DNA of 64,000 nt from Roseivirga sp. E12 (GCF_017592825.1 NZ_JAGFMD010000004.1:1-64000), one strand, 5' to 3'; counted from the first letter of the stretch, positions 41,997 through 51,961 are shown. Notes: a model not told the origin generated them from the letters alone. Numbers and translations: made by a program.

Positions 41997-42698
41997 TTGA
42001 ATAGCCCTACAAGACCACATGTTAAGGTAATAATACCGGCCTTTAACGAGGAACAGTCCATAGCTCATGTAGTTAATGATATCCCGGAAGATTGGGTACA
42101 GGAGGTTATTGTAGTCAACAATGCTTCTAATGACAATACGGTGGCAGTGGCAGAAGCCGCAGGTGCTACTGTCTTGACAGAGCAAAAGCCTGGTTATGGT
42201 AATGCATGTTTGAAAGGCATTAACTACTTAACTGATATTAATAGAAGGCCCGAGATACTTGTTTTCATTGATGGTGACTATTCGGATTACCCTGAGCAAC
42301 TACCCGAGTTGATTCGACCCATCATCGAAGAGGATGTGGATTTGGTTATCGGATCAAGGGCCTTAGGAAATAGAGAGGGAGGTTCAATGACTTTTCCTCA
42401 AGTTTTCGGAAATTGGTTAGCTACTTCTTTAATGAAGTTATTCTATAAGGTCAAATTCACAGACTTGGGACCATTTCGGGCCATCAAGTTTGATAAGCTC
42501 ATTGAATTGCAGATGGAAGATCGCACCTATGGCTGGACTGTAGAGATGCAAGTGAAAGCTGCAAGACATAAATTCAAAACAGCAGAAGTTCCTGTAAACT
42601 ATAAAAGGCGCATAGGTGTTAGCAAGGTGTCTGGCACAGTAAAGGGTACTTTTTTGGCAGGCTACAAAATTTTATATACGATTTTTAAGTATTTGTAA
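41997..42698 (+). CDS. family 2 glycosyltransferase, polyprenyl-phosphate type (about 233 aa)
   Basis: Cytoplasmic GT-A enzyme resembling dolichol- or undecaprenyl-phosphate sugar synthases. There is no ATG at the N-terminus; translation begins at TTG, 41997 preferred over 41985 because of the promoter. VIIPAFNEEQSI opens the fold, FIDGDYSDYPEQL holds the DxD-like metal site, IGSRALGNREGGSMTFPQVF and WTVEMQVKA are typical of this subgroup. It has no C-terminal TM. It is first in a three-gene cassette, with TAATG overlap to the next gene; it probably makes the lipid-linked sugar donor used by the third gene (inference). Confidence 0.75.
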   Translation: MNSPTRPHVKVIIPAFNEEQSIAHVVNDIPEDWVQEVIVVNNASNDNTVAVAEAAGATVLTEQKPGYGNACLKGINYLTDINRRPEILVFIDGDYSDYPEQLPELIRPIIEEDVDLVIGSRALGNREGGSMTFPQVFGNWLATSLMKLFYKVKFTDLGPFRAIKFDKLIELQMEDRTYGWTVEMQVKAARHKFKTAEVPVNYKRRIGVSKVSGTVKGTFLAGYKILYTIFKYL

Positions 42699-44185
42699 TG
42701 TACTGGCTTGAGCTAATAGTATTAACCTTATATACAGGCGCGCTGTCGTTCATCTTTATATATAGTTTATCACAGCTAAACCTTGTTTACATATATCGCA
42801 AGGCTAGAAGAAAGAACCTAATTGCCAAGGCAGCTGTAATAGGTGATGGCTATGAATACCCCATGGTAACTGTTCAGTTGCCAGTGTACAATGAGCTTTA
42901 TGTGGTGGAAAGGCTGATTGATGCGGTGGCATCTTTCGATTGGCCGAAAGATAGGCTGGAAGTTCAGGTGCTTGATGATTCTAACGATGAAACCATAGAG
43001 CTAATCGCCAAAAAAGTTGCCGAATGGCAGGCGAAAGGAATTGATGTACAACAGATACAGAGACCTGAACGAAAGGGATTCAAAGCGGGTGCTCTCCAAT
43101 ACGGTATGTCAATCGCTAAAGGCGAATTCATTGCCATTTTCGATGCTGATTTTGTGCCAGAAAAAGACTTTCTAAAGAATAGCGTCCCTCATTTTCAACT
43201 TGACGATAAGATTGGCGTAGTTCAAACCCGTTGGGGCCACATCAATGAAGAGTATTCTATGCTGACCAAGCTGCAGGCTTTTGGTCTCAATACCCATTTC
43301 TTTGTCGAACAGAATGGTCGTTCTCAGGGAGGTCACTTCCTTAACTTTAATGGTACTGGTGGTGTATGGAGAAAAGAGTGTATTCAAGACGCTGGGGGGT
43401 GGAAGGCCGATACCTTAACTGAAGATTTAGATCTTAGCTATAGAGCCCAACTTAAAGGCTGGCAAATATTTTATACCCCAGACGTGGTGGCTCCTGCCGA
43501 GTTGCCAGCGGCTATGAGTGCTATTAAGTCTCAGCAATATCGCTGGACAAAAGGCGCAGCCGAAACAAGTATCAAACTATTGCCGAAAGTATTGAAGGCA
43601 CCTTTGTCACTGGGTACTAAGTTTCATGCCACTTTTCACTTGCTGAACTCTGCCGTCTTTATCTGTATTGTGGTTACTGCCTTTCTCAGTGTACCGGTGT
43701 TGTTGATCAGAAACTTGTCTGATAGCTGGGAAATCTTGATGAACATTTCCATGATCTTTCTGATGGGCTATGCCTTTCTGATCGTTTTCTACTGGAATGG
43801 TTTCAAAGAAAAACGGGATGGCTTTTGGAAAACTGCCAAGGATTTTGTGCCGCAAATGTTCATGCTATTATCAGTGTTTCTTGGCCTAAGTGTACACAAT
43901 GCCGTGGCCGTGTTTGAAGGACTAATCGGCAAGAAAACTCCATTTGTAAGAACACCTAAGTTTAATATTACGGGTAAAAAAGACACTTGGAAAGGCAACA
44001 AGTACTTCAAAAAGAAAGTCAATCCATTGACTGCCTTAGAGGGCTTTTTAGGGCTGTATTTTGTAGGAGGGCTAGGTTTGGCCTTTTATTTCAATGATTT
44101 TGCCCTACTTCCTTTTCACTTATTGCTGAGTTTAGGATTTTTGCTGGTGTTCTATTACACCGTCCAGCATACCCGACATGCTTAA
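42698..44185 (+). CDS. processive family 2 glycosyltransferase, CslA-like (495 aa)
   Basis: Membrane-embedded GT2. TM1 is at about 5-25. The catalytic domain carries VQLPVYNELYVVERLIDAV, the DD motif VLDDSNDET, the DxD FDADFVPEKD, TEDLDLSYRAQLKGW and QQYRWTKGAAE (Q/RxxRW), all in the order seen in cellulose- and mannan-synthase-like enzymes. Four or five TM segments lie between 305 and 490. It overlaps both neighbours (TAATG upstream, 8 nt downstream). It probably extends or transfers sugars to lipid; the product cannot be predicted. Confidence 0.8.
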   Translation: MYWLELIVLTLYTGALSFIFIYSLSQLNLVYIYRKARRKNLIAKAAVIGDGYEYPMVTVQLPVYNELYVVERLIDAVASFDWPKDRLEVQVLDDSNDETIELIAKKVAEWQAKGIDVQQIQRPERKGFKAGALQYGMSIAKGEFIAIFDADFVPEKDFLKNSVPHFQLDDKIGVVQTRWGHINEEYSMLTKLQAFGLNTHFFVEQNGRSQGGHFLNFNGTGGVWRKECIQDAGGWKADTLTEDLDLSYRAQLKGWQIFYTPDVVAPAELPAAMSAIKSQQYRWTKGAAETSIKLLPKVLKAPLSLGTKFHATFHLLNSAVFICIVVTAFLSVPVLLIRNLSDSWEILMNISMIFLMGYAFLIVFYWNGFKEKRDGFWKTAKDFVPQMFMLLSVFLGLSVHNAVAVFEGLIGKKTPFVRTPKFNITGKKDTWKGNKYFKKKVNPLTALEGFLGLYFVGGLGLAFYFNDFALLPFHLLLSLGFLLVFYYTVQHTRHA

Positions 44186-45503
44186 CAAAAACTCTTCTTG
44201 GGTAAATCTAGCCTACATTCTTACTGGAGGGCTGACGGTTTATATTGGCTATTTCGTTGCTCGTGAAGATACATGGCTGCTACTAAGCTTATATACCTTG
44301 CTATTTGCCTCAGTAGCGTTTATCATTCGTCAGGCAAAATCAGAGGATGTTGACTTAGGATATTACTGGGGAATACTGCTTCGTGTGCTCTTGATCGCTT
44401 CCCTACCCAAATTGTCTGATGACTTTTATCGGTTCATTTGGGACGGAAGACTACTCCTCAATTTTGAAGACCCATACAAATACCTCCCGGCCCATCATCT
44501 CGATCAAGGGTTAACGGGTATTACCAAAACGCTTTACAACCAGCTCAATTCGCCCGAGTACTTCACAATTTATCCACCATTAAACCAGGTCGTTTTCTTT
44601 ATCTCGACACTTTTCTCACCCGGTTCCATCGTTTGGTCGGTGGTGATCATGCGGGTGATTATGATTGCCTTTGAGCTAGGTAATATCGGTTTGATCAGAA
44701 AGCTCTTAAGGCATTATAAACTGCCGCAAGCTTATGGGCTAATCTATGTTTTGAACCCACTTGTGATATTTGAAGTCACTGGCAACCTTCATTTTGAAGG
44801 CATCATGGTCTATTTCTTATTGCTTGCCATTTGGCAATATGAGCAGGGCAAACTCCATAAGTCTGCCATCTTCTTCGGTTTGTCGGTTGCTACTAAGTTT
44901 TTGCCACTCATTTTTCTGCCATTTTTACTTCGCAAAATTGGTCTGAAGAAGACATTTATTTACGGACTAATTGTCGGTGGTACCTTGGCAGTTACCTTCT
45001 TGCCATTAATTAATACTGCCCATATCTGGGCTATTAAAGAGAGCATGGAACTGTATTTCCAAAAATTCGAGTTCAATGGAAGTATCTACTATTTGGCTCG
45101 TTGGTATGGATTTGAAACGGAAGGGCATAATATCATAGCAAAGTCCGGCAAGTGGATGATGTATGCGACCCTTGTGTCGATTATGATCTATTCTCTACTG
45201 GGCAAAAAGAAGGACTGGCCAAGACAAATGGTTTGGGTTTGGACGTTGTATTTGCTTTTTGCCACAACAGTTCATCCATGGTATGTCATTCCATTGTTGG
45301 CCATTGCAGTTTTCTCAAATGTTCGTTTTCCTTTCCTATGGTCTTTCTTGATCTTTTTTACATATGCCAACTACTTAGGTGGTGACTATATGGACAGGAT
45401 AGAAGTGGTGATTATTGAGTACTCCTTGGTTGGAATAATGGCTTTATGGGAAGTGTTCGGTGGTAGAGCCGACAAGCTTTTCTTAAGGAAGGGGACTAGT
45501 TGA
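44178..45503 (+). CDS. GT-C membrane mannosyltransferase-like protein (441 aa)
   Basis: About 11 hydrophobic segments. The acidic loop after TM3 contains KLSDDFYRFIWDGRLLLNFEDPYKY, like the catalytic Asp/Glu site of polyprenyl-phosphate-hexose-dependent GT-C enzymes (GT87 type), then LNPLVIFEVTGNLHFEG. It would add a sugar on the periplasmic face using a lipid-linked donor, which the first gene in the cassette could supply. Its 3' end overlaps the convergent GNAT-like gene by 8 nt. Confidence 0.7.
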   Translation: MLNKNSSWVNLAYILTGGLTVYIGYFVAREDTWLLLSLYTLLFASVAFIIRQAKSEDVDLGYYWGILLRVLLIASLPKLSDDFYRFIWDGRLLLNFEDPYKYLPAHHLDQGLTGITKTLYNQLNSPEYFTIYPPLNQVVFFISTLFSPGSIVWSVVIMRVIMIAFELGNIGLIRKLLRHYKLPQAYGLIYVLNPLVIFEVTGNLHFEGIMVYFLLLAIWQYEQGKLHKSAIFFGLSVATKFLPLIFLPFLLRKIGLKKTFIYGLIVGGTLAVTFLPLINTAHIWAIKESMELYFQKFEFNGSIYYLARWYGFETEGHNIIAKSGKWMMYATLVSIMIYSLLGKKKDWPRQMVWVWTLYLLFATTVHPWYVIPLLAIAVFSNVRFPFLWSFLIFFTYANYLGGDYMDRIEVVIIEYSLVGIMALWEVFGGRADKLFLRKGTS

Positions 45504-46623
45504 GATCTAGTCGGTAGGTGATGTGTTTTTTAGACGGAACAGCCCCCAAGCCCTTATGAATTGCGATCATCTTATCATTAAAATCACCTACCCAGCTTAA
45601 CTCTACTTCGTTCAGAGGAGTTTCTTTAAAACAGTATTCAAAGGACTTATAGGTAATCACTGATTCGAGGCCAATGCCTTGAAACTTCGGATGCGTACCC
45701 ATAACAACTACACGAACTCGATCAATGATATTCTTACGCCTAAGCATTAGAAACCTAATCTTGTTAACCAAATTCAATTTGCCTTTAAATCGCTTGAAGA
45801 TCTGATTGACATCTGGCAGCGAGAGCACAAAACTTGCTGGCTCTCCATTGACATAGGCAAACTGAACAAGATTAGGATCGAGGACAGGCTTCATCTTCTT
45901 GAAAGTCTCTAACACGTAGTCTTTCTTGATCGGAGTGAAATTTTCAAACTCTGCCCAGGCCGCGTTATAAATGGCCATAAAATCTTCAGCATACTTATCG
46001 ATCCTTTTCGGGTCGAAGCGTTCCGTAGTAATACTCGGTTTCCTCTCAACAATGTAGTTGGCAATTTTCACGAAGCGTGGGCTAAGTCCTTCTTTCAAGT
46101 AGAACTTATTGGTCATTTGCTCCATTTTAACCTTAAAACCATAGTCTTCGAAAAACTTCTGATAATAAGATGCATTATAGGCCATTCCGTAAGATGGAGA
46201 GGTAAAACCTTCAACAAGCAGTCCCCAATATTGATCGTTTTCACCGAAATTAATGGGACCATCAACCGTGTTTACTTTTCTCTCCTTAAGCCAAGTAGTG
46301 GCCGTATCGAAAAGGATTTTTGCCGCATCATAGTTATCAATTGATTCAAAAAAGCCAACGCCTCCAATACGTTTGTCGCCATAGTCGGCCTTTTTTTCAT
46401 TGATGAAGGCAGCAATCCGACCTATTAATTGGCCTTGAGCATCTTTCAACACCCAGCGTATTGCCTCACCATGGCTGTAAAAGGTATTCGTTTTGGGATT
46501 GAATACCGCACGGATATCATTGTCTAGAGGGCAAACCCATTCAGAGTCTTGAGCATAAATAATTCGCGCAACGTCTAGAAATTCGTTGGCACTCTTTTTA
46601 TCTACTACTTCAAAGACTTGCAT
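45496..46623 (-). CDS. GNAT-fold protein of unknown substrate (375 aa)
   Basis: Cytoplasmic protein with an N-terminal acyltransferase-like part (about 1-165: RWVLKDAQGQLIGRIAAFIN, then GGVGFFESIDNYDAAKILF) and a second GNAT-like half (about 190-375: VVVMGTHPKFQGIGLESVI with the acetyl-CoA loop pattern). Members are often labelled GTP cyclohydrolase in Bacteroidota, which I cannot support from the residues. A 14-bp palindrome of TetR-operator style lies 80 nt upstream. Confidence 0.6.
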   Translation of the reverse strand: MQVFEVVDKKSANEFLDVARIIYAQDSEWVCPLDNDIRAVFNPKTNTFYSHGEAIRWVLKDAQGQLIGRIAAFINEKKADYGDKRIGGVGFFESIDNYDAAKILFDTATTWLKERKVNTVDGPINFGENDQYWGLLVEGFTSPSYGMAYNASYYQKFFEDYGFKVKMEQMTNKFYLKEGLSPRFVKIANYIVERKPSITTERFDPKRIDKYAEDFMAIYNAAWAEFENFTPIKKDYVLETFKKMKPVLDPNLVQFAYVNGEPASFVLSLPDVNQIFKRFKGKLNLVNKIRFLMLRRKNIIDRVRVVVMGTHPKFQGIGLESVITYKSFEYCFKETPLNEVELSWVGDFNDKMIAIHKGLGAVPSKKHITYRLDLN

Positions 46624-46702
46624 TTTGACCTTGTGCTCTAGAAATGTTTAACAAAGAAATCTGTTTATTTCGAATCTCAGAAATGGATGAATGTTTTTTT
46701 TC

Positions 46703-46716
46703 CTAACGATCGTTAG
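46703..46716. promoter_or_regulatory. perfect palindrome CTAACGATCGTTAG
   Basis: 14-bp uninterrupted dyad overlapping the stop codon of the Nudix gene and about 80 nt before the start of the GNAT-like gene. Spacing and symmetry are like operators of TetR-family repressors. No such regulator gene is in the window. Confidence 0.4.
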
Positions 46717-47111
46717 AGGAGGCCTTTTTTTCTTAAATCATGGAAAATAATCTTGTCCACATGGGAGGTTTTATCCATTTCTTCGAATGGTAACCAAGCC
46801 ATCTCTTCTATTTCTGCGGCAGCTTGTAGTTCTCCATCGTGATTACCTTGATAACAGGTCATTTGAACAACTATGCCTTCCGCATGGCCATGGGCCTGAG
46901 CCGAAAAAGTACCGTAATATTTTAGAGATTCCTCTTTAAGGGTGACACTGAGTTCTTCCTCGATCTCACGGATGAGAGCTTGCTGATCATTTTCACCAGA
47001 TTCTCTTTTCCCTCCCGGAATGTAAAAAGCCTCTTTGCCCTTGCTTCTGGCCACCAGAATCTTTTTATCAATGATTTCGATCCAAGCGAGTTTGTCTATG
47101 ATTTTACTCAT
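46713..47111 (-). CDS. Nudix hydrolase (132 aa)
   Basis: Single Nudix domain that hydrolyses a nucleoside diphosphate linked to another moiety. The Nudix box G-x5-E-x7-REUxEE is present as [21 protein letters not shown] (about 35-55). It begins with the beta-strand [19 protein letters not shown] and ends in a His/Asp-rich helix. It overlaps the methylmalonyl-CoA mutase gene by 8 nt and is probably translated from the same message; no link to the mutase reaction is evident. Confidence 0.85.
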   Translation of the reverse strand: MSKIIDKLAWIEIIDKKILVARSKGKEAFYIPGGKRESGENDQQALIREIEEELSVTLKEESLKYYGTFSAQAHGHAEGIVVQMTCYQGNHDGELQAAAEIEEMAWLPFEEMDKTSHVDKIIFHDLRKKGLL

Positions 47112-50100
47112 CTTCCATCATTTGCCTTAAGATCTCTTGAGCTGCCTTGGCGATCACTGTTCCTGGACCAAAGACGGCTGATACACCAGCATCATATAGG
47201 AAGTCATAATCTTTTGGTGGAATGACTCCTCCCGCGATCACCATAATATCTTCTCGACCCAATCTTTTCAATTCATCGATTAATTGAGGGATCAAGGTCT
47301 TGTGACCAGCGGCCAGACTTGATGCACCTATCATATGCACATCGTTTTCGGCTGCCTGTAATGCAGTTTCTTCTGGCGTTTGAAATAGAGGTCCTATGTC
47401 AACATCGAAGCCCAAATCCGCAAAACTGGTTGCAATGACCTTTGCACCACGATCGTGACCATCTTGCCCCATTTTTGCAATCATAATCCGAGGTCTTCGG
47501 CCATCTAATTCGGCAAACTGATCGGCCATAGCCCTGGCCTCCTTAAAGTCTGTATTGTCCTTCACTTCACTCGAATATACACCAGAAATGGTTTGTGTCA
47601 CAGCCTTGTGCCTACCGAAGACTTTCTCCATGGCCATAGAGATTTCTCCTAGAGAGGCTCTTTTTCTAGCTGCATCCACTGCGAGTTCAAGCAGATTGCC
47701 TTCGCCAGACTCAGCACAATTAGTCAATGTATCTAATGCTTTTTCCACCGCAGCGTTGTCCCGCTCGGCTTTTAACTTTGCTAGCCTTTCTAGTTGAGCC
47801 TTTCTCACTGCAGTATTGTCAACCTCTAAAAGGTCGATGTCCGTTTCTTCATCGACTTGGTAGCGATTAACACCAACAATTACATCTTTTCCTGAGTCGA
47901 TTCGAGCTTGTTTTCTGGCAGCGGCTTCTTCGATTTTCATCTTTGGAAGACCTGCTTCAATGGCTTTCGCCATACCACCCATTTCTTCAACTTCTTGAAT
48001 TAATGCCCAGGCTTTTTCTACCAATTGATCGGTCAAATACTCGACATAGTATGATCCACCCCAAGGATCGATTACACGATTGATTCCAGTTTCTGACTGC
48101 AAATACTTCTGTGTATTACGAGCAATCTTTGCAGAAAAGTCGGTCGGTAGGGCAATGGCTTCATCCAAGGCATTGGTGTGCAAAGACTGGGTATGCCCTA
48201 GTGCTGCTGCCAGTGCTTCGACACAAGTTCTGGTCACATTGTTAAATGGATCTTGCTCGGTAAGACTCCATCCCGAAGTTTGGCAATGGGTTCTTAATGC
48301 CATCGACTTTGGATTCTTTGGGTTGAATTGCTTCACCAGTTTTGCCCAAATGAGTCTGCCAGCTCTCATTTTCGCAATCTCCATGAAATGATTCATGCCT
48401 ATTGCCCAAAAGAAAGACAGGCGTGGAGCGAAGGTGTCAATATCGAGACCTGAGGCCACACCAGTGCGGAGATACTCCAAACCATCGGCTAAGGTGTAGG
48501 CCAATTCGATATCGGCCGTAGCCCCAGCTTCCTGCATATGATATCCCGATATACTGATCGAGTTAAACTTTGGCATATGCTGGGAGGTGTATTCGAAAAT
48601 ATCACCGATAATCTTCATGGACGGAGCAGGGGGGTAGATGTAAGTGTTCCGTACCATGAACTCTTTCAAAATGTCGTTTTGAATCGTTCCGGTAAGTTGA
48701 GATTTGTCAACGCCTTGTTCTTCAGCAGCAACAATATAAAAGGCCATGATAGGAATAACCGCTCCATTCATTGTCATGGATACCGACATTTTGTCCAGTG
48801 GAATCTGATCGAACAATACCTCCATATCAAGAATAGAGTCGATGGCTACACCTGCTTTTCCAACATCACCAACTACTCTGGGGTGATCCGAATCGTAGCC
48901 TCTGTGCGTAGCTAAATCGAAGGCTACGGAAAGCCCTTTTTGGCCTGCGGCTAGGTTTCTTCTATAAAAGGCATTTGATGCTTCGGCTGTAGAAAACCCA
49001 GCATACTGACGTATAGTCCAAGGTCTAATGGTATACATAGAACTATAAGGACCACGTAGATATGGTGGCTTACCTGCAATGAATTCCAGGTGCTCGGCAT
49101 CTTTTAGGTCTAAAGCGGAGACGGTTGGAGGTACTGAAATGCCCTCAGCAGTTTCCCAGTTTACCGAACGCTGATGAGTGCCATTGTCTGACTTAGGAGC
49201 CTTTGATATTCCTAAGTGCTTTAAAATGGCATCAGCCAGATCATTGGTCACCGATTCTATATAGTAAGCACCTGCAGCAGGATCTACATTCTTACCTAAA
49301 TAAGACTCATCATTCAGGACAGTTGAAATATTACGCGCTATGCGCTCTGCCAGAATGGGGTTTTCTGGAAATACGGAATAGAATGGATTGATCAATAAAC
49401 CATCAGTGGCACCGGCTATGGCCGACATGGCCATGGTGGTTGCTTGTAGCATGAAATCATGTTTATCCTCGATCTGTTCATCCCAATTTGGAGAAGTACT
49501 AATGACTGTTGGTTGGTAGTCACTAACTCCCATAGCCTCAGCAATGTCTTTTACTGATGACCGAAGTGCTCTCAGCGCTGAAATTTCAAGGAAGTAGTCT
49601 TTACCAATCAATTTTTCAAAAGCAAGAGACCCTAAGGAAGCCGTCTTTGATAAATCTGAGTCATTGATATGATCAACTGCTGATTCTACGAGCTTGCTTA
49701 ACTGATCAATTAGATCATGACCAGGTGAAATCGAAAGAACGCAGGTCTTCAAGCCAGGGATGGAATCTTGGAATAATATTCCTTGACCTTTTACAAACCC
49801 AGTCACCTTTGAAAGGTCAACTGGAGTCTCCTCTAAGTAGGAATAGTACTCCTTATATATATAAGGAGTCTCAAGCGTTGCTGAACGGAATGAAACCTGA
49901 CAGTATTCCGGTTTGATGTCATTCAGAAGTACATTGAAATCAGGTAGCTCGCTAATGTCGAATAGAAGCCCATTGGCTCCTTGGTTGAGGGCATCTAAAG
50001 CCTTGTGATTAGCCGTTTTAGAATCAGTGACTTTTATGAGTTGATAATTGGTCCAATAGCGATGACCAAAGGACTCCGGTTGTCTATGCAGGTTTGCCGA

Positions 50101-50271
50101 TGAGGGCAAAGGTGATGGTAGGTCAGACTTTGTATAAAACGGTTTTCCATTGAATCCTTGACTTTCCCAAAGCAAGTCTTCGAATGCTTTCCCCTTTAAA
50201 TCTGCAACCAGTTTTGACTTCCATGCCTCAGCTGTCTGAGGCTCGAAATCAGCAAACAATTTTTCCTTCAT
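47104..50271 (-). CDS. methylmalonyl-CoA mutase, MutA and MutB fused in one chain (1055 aa)
   Basis: Adenosylcobalamin-dependent isomerisation of methylmalonyl-CoA and succinyl-CoA. Residues about 1-365 resemble the small subunit MutA ([24 protein letters not shown]) but stop before its own B12 domain. Residues about 390-1055 are a complete large subunit: [20 protein letters not shown] (about 408), [31 protein letters not shown], and the B12 domain with DGHDRG at 937-942, where His939 is the cobalt ligand. The usual partner proteins are two separate genes of about 450 and 710 aa. It is not IcmF, which has a GTPase domain in the middle. MeaB is encoded at 31790. Confidence 0.88.
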   Translation of the reverse strand: MKEKLFADFEPQTAEAWKSKLVADLKGKAFEDLLWESQGFNGKPFYTKSDLPSPLPSSANLHRQPESFGHRYWTNYQLIKVTDSKTANHKALDALNQGANGLLFDISELPDFNVLLNDIKPEYCQVSFRSATLETPYIYKEYYSYLEETPVDLSKVTGFVKGQGILFQDSIPGLKTCVLSISPGHDLIDQLSKLVESAVDHINDSDLSKTASLGSLAFEKLIGKDYFLEISALRALRSSVKDIAEAMGVSDYQPTVISTSPNWDEQIEDKHDFMLQATTMAMSAIAGATDGLLINPFYSVFPENPILAERIARNISTVLNDESYLGKNVDPAAGAYYIESVTNDLADAILKHLGISKAPKSDNGTHQRSVNWETAEGISVPPTVSALDLKDAEHLEFIAGKPPYLRGPYSSMYTIRPWTIRQYAGFSTAEASNAFYRRNLAAGQKGLSVAFDLATHRGYDSDHPRVVGDVGKAGVAIDSILDMEVLFDQIPLDKMSVSMTMNGAVIPIMAFYIVAAEEQGVDKSQLTGTIQNDILKEFMVRNTYIYPPAPSMKIIGDIFEYTSQHMPKFNSISISGYHMQEAGATADIELAYTLADGLEYLRTGVASGLDIDTFAPRLSFFWAIGMNHFMEIAKMRAGRLIWAKLVKQFNPKNPKSMALRTHCQTSGWSLTEQDPFNNVTRTCVEALAAALGHTQSLHTNALDEAIALPTDFSAKIARNTQKYLQSETGINRVIDPWGGSYYVEYLTDQLVEKAWALIQEVEEMGGMAKAIEAGLPKMKIEEAAARKQARIDSGKDVIVGVNRYQVDEETDIDLLEVDNTAVRKAQLERLAKLKAERDNAAVEKALDTLTNCAESGEGNLLELAVDAARKRASLGEISMAMEKVFGRHKAVTQTISGVYSSEVKDNTDFKEARAMADQFAELDGRRPRIMIAKMGQDGHDRGAKVIATSFADLGFDVDIGPLFQTPEETALQAAENDVHMIGASSLAAGHKTLIPQLIDELKRLGREDIMVIAGGVIPPKDYDFLYDAGVSAVFGPGTVIAKAAQEILRQMMEDE

Positions 50272-50296
50272 TCACTCGAATTTTCTGTTGCGAAAT

Positions 50297-50317
50297 TAAG
50301 CCTTTTCTTAAGGCTTA
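50297..50317. promoter_or_regulatory. hairpin or operator before the mutase gene
   Basis: TAAGCCTT / AAGGCTTA form a perfect 8-bp inverted repeat with a 5-nt loop, 26 nt upstream of the mutase ATG. A -7-like TAATTTCG on the minus strand overlaps its left edge. Confidence 0.35.
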
Positions 50318-50361
50318 TGATATAATTTAAGTCAATTGGTATATACCTTGTTTGAATGTCA

Positions 50362-50406
50362 TTATCACAAGTGAAGAATAGTTATCCACAAAATACATGT
50401 GGATAA
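50362..50406. other. DnaA-box cluster upstream of dnaA
   Basis: Two perfect DnaA boxes in opposite orientation: TTATCCACA at 50382-50390 and TGTGGATAA at 50398-50406, 7 nt apart. A weaker TTATCACAA is at 50362-50370. The surrounding 260-bp gap is AT-rich with runs such as TATAATTTAA. It may be the origin of replication or an autoregulatory site for dnaA. Confidence 0.6.
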
Positions 50407-50531
50407 GAGCTTTTAAGGGGGAAAACTATTTTAGGCTCAGAGCTCGATTCACCTTTCATGTTCATTTAATTTTTATCATTTTTGTTCCCCGCCTAAAAGA
50501 AAATGTGAAGCCCTTATTGCAAAATGATTAG

Positions 50532-51956
50532 ATGGTAAAAAGTGAAGTGTCGGTTTGGGAGGATTGCCTTGGATTCATTAAGAATCAGGTAGGAGAGCAG
50601 AGTTTCAAGACTTGGTTCGAGCCGATAAAACCACTAGGGTTAAATGAATCTACCATTACAATTCAGGTTCCGAGTCAATTCTTCTATGAATATCTGGAAG
50701 AGCACTATGTTCACTTATTGAGAGAATGCGTGCAAAACGAGTTAGGCCCTGAGGGAAAGCTCGAGTATTCGGTAATTGTGGATAGCGGTAGCGTGCAAAA
50801 TCAGCCTTATATGGTGACTTTGCCAAACCAAAACCAGAATCAGAAGAAAAGTTGGGGCCGACAGCCTACCGAGCCTGAGATGATTAATCCTTTCAAGATG
50901 CAATCATTGGATAAGGACTCTAGGTATTCAAATCTTAATCCGGGCTATAATTTCGAGAACTATATAGAGGGAGACTGTAACAGGTTGGCAAGGTCTGCAG
51001 GTATCGCAGTTGCTGAGAAGCCGGGTATTACTTCCTTTAACCCCTTAATGATTTATGGCGGTGTTGGCTTAGGTAAAACGCACTTGGTTCAGGCCATAGG
51101 CAATACGGTTAGTCAGCAGTCGAGTGACAATTTTGTGCTGTACGTTTCTTCAGAGAAGTTTACTACGCAATTCACCGATGCAATTAAGAATAATAACATC
51201 CAGAGCTTTACCAACTTCTACCTACAGGTAGATACTTTGATCATCGATGATGTGCAGTTTTTTGCTGGTAAAGAGAAAACTCAGGAGATGTTCTTCCATA
51301 TTTTCAATCACTTGCACCAAAATGGTAAGCAGATTATCATGTCAAGTGATCGTGCGCCACGAGATTTAAAAGGTTTACAAGACAGGCTCCTTTCTAGATT
51401 CAAGTGGGGTCTTACGGCAGATCTTCAAATGCCAGACTTCGAAACGAGGATGGCCATTATCATGCGTAAGATGCAATCGGATGGTATTTATATACCGGAT
51501 GATGTGGTGGAATACCTGGCATATAGTGTAGATACCAATGTACGAGAGTTAGAGGGCGTTTTGATTTCTCTAATCGCACATGCTACGCTGAATAAAACAG
51601 ATATTAACCTGGAGTTGGCCAAGCAGACGTTAAAGAATATTGTTCATGATATTGAGTCTGAGGTTGGTGTTGACTATATCCAGAAGACGGTTGGCGAATT
51701 TTTCCAAATAAGTGTGGAAGATCTCAAAGACAAAACCCGTAAGAAAGAAATCGTTATTGCACGTCAAGTTGCAATGCACCTGTGTAAGGAATACACTAAC
51801 CATTCACTTAAATCTATCGGTTACCACTTTGGTGGTAGAGACCATAGCACTGTAATTCATGCAGTCCAGTCGGTTAGTGATATGATGGATATCGATTCCA
51901 AGTTTTCCAATTCTATGGATGAACTCAGGAAGAAGATGAAAATGAAACTCGTATAA
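50532..51956 (+). CDS. dnaA: chromosomal replication initiator protein DnaA
   Basis: AAA+ ATPase that opens the origin. Domain I is at about 1-85 (WEDCLGFIKNQVGEQSFKTW), with a short variable linker of Gln/Asn-rich residues. AAA+ domain: GGVGLGKTHLV (Walker A, about 176-186), LIIDDVQFF (Walker B, about 237), SRFKWGL (box VII-like). C-terminal domain IV carries the DNA-binding signature VAMHLCKEYTNHSLKSIGYH, then GGRDHSTVIHA. The 474 aa length is normal for Bacteroidota. DnaA boxes lie upstream, suggesting autoregulation. Confidence 0.97.
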   Translation: MVKSEVSVWEDCLGFIKNQVGEQSFKTWFEPIKPLGLNESTITIQVPSQFFYEYLEEHYVHLLRECVQNELGPEGKLEYSVIVDSGSVQNQPYMVTLPNQNQNQKKSWGRQPTEPEMINPFKMQSLDKDSRYSNLNPGYNFENYIEGDCNRLARSAGIAVAEKPGITSFNPLMIYGGVGLGKTHLVQAIGNTVSQQSSDNFVLYVSSEKFTTQFTDAIKNNNIQSFTNFYLQVDTLIIDDVQFFAGKEKTQEMFFHIFNHLHQNGKQIIMSSDRAPRDLKGLQDRLLSRFKWGLTADLQMPDFETRMAIIMRKMQSDGIYIPDDVVEYLAYSVDTNVRELEGVLISLIAHATLNKTDINLELAKQTLKNIVHDIESEVGVDYIQKTVGEFFQISVEDLKDKTRKKEIVIARQVAMHLCKEYTNHSLKSIGYHFGGRDHSTVIHAVQSVSDMMDIDSKFSNSMDELRKKMKMKLV

Positions 51957-51961
51957 AAAAG

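Noticed and set aside
47104-50271. IcmF-type fused isobutyryl-CoA mutase
   Set aside because: No P-loop GTPase domain lies inside, the B12 domain is C-terminal, and the MutA-like N-terminus is present.
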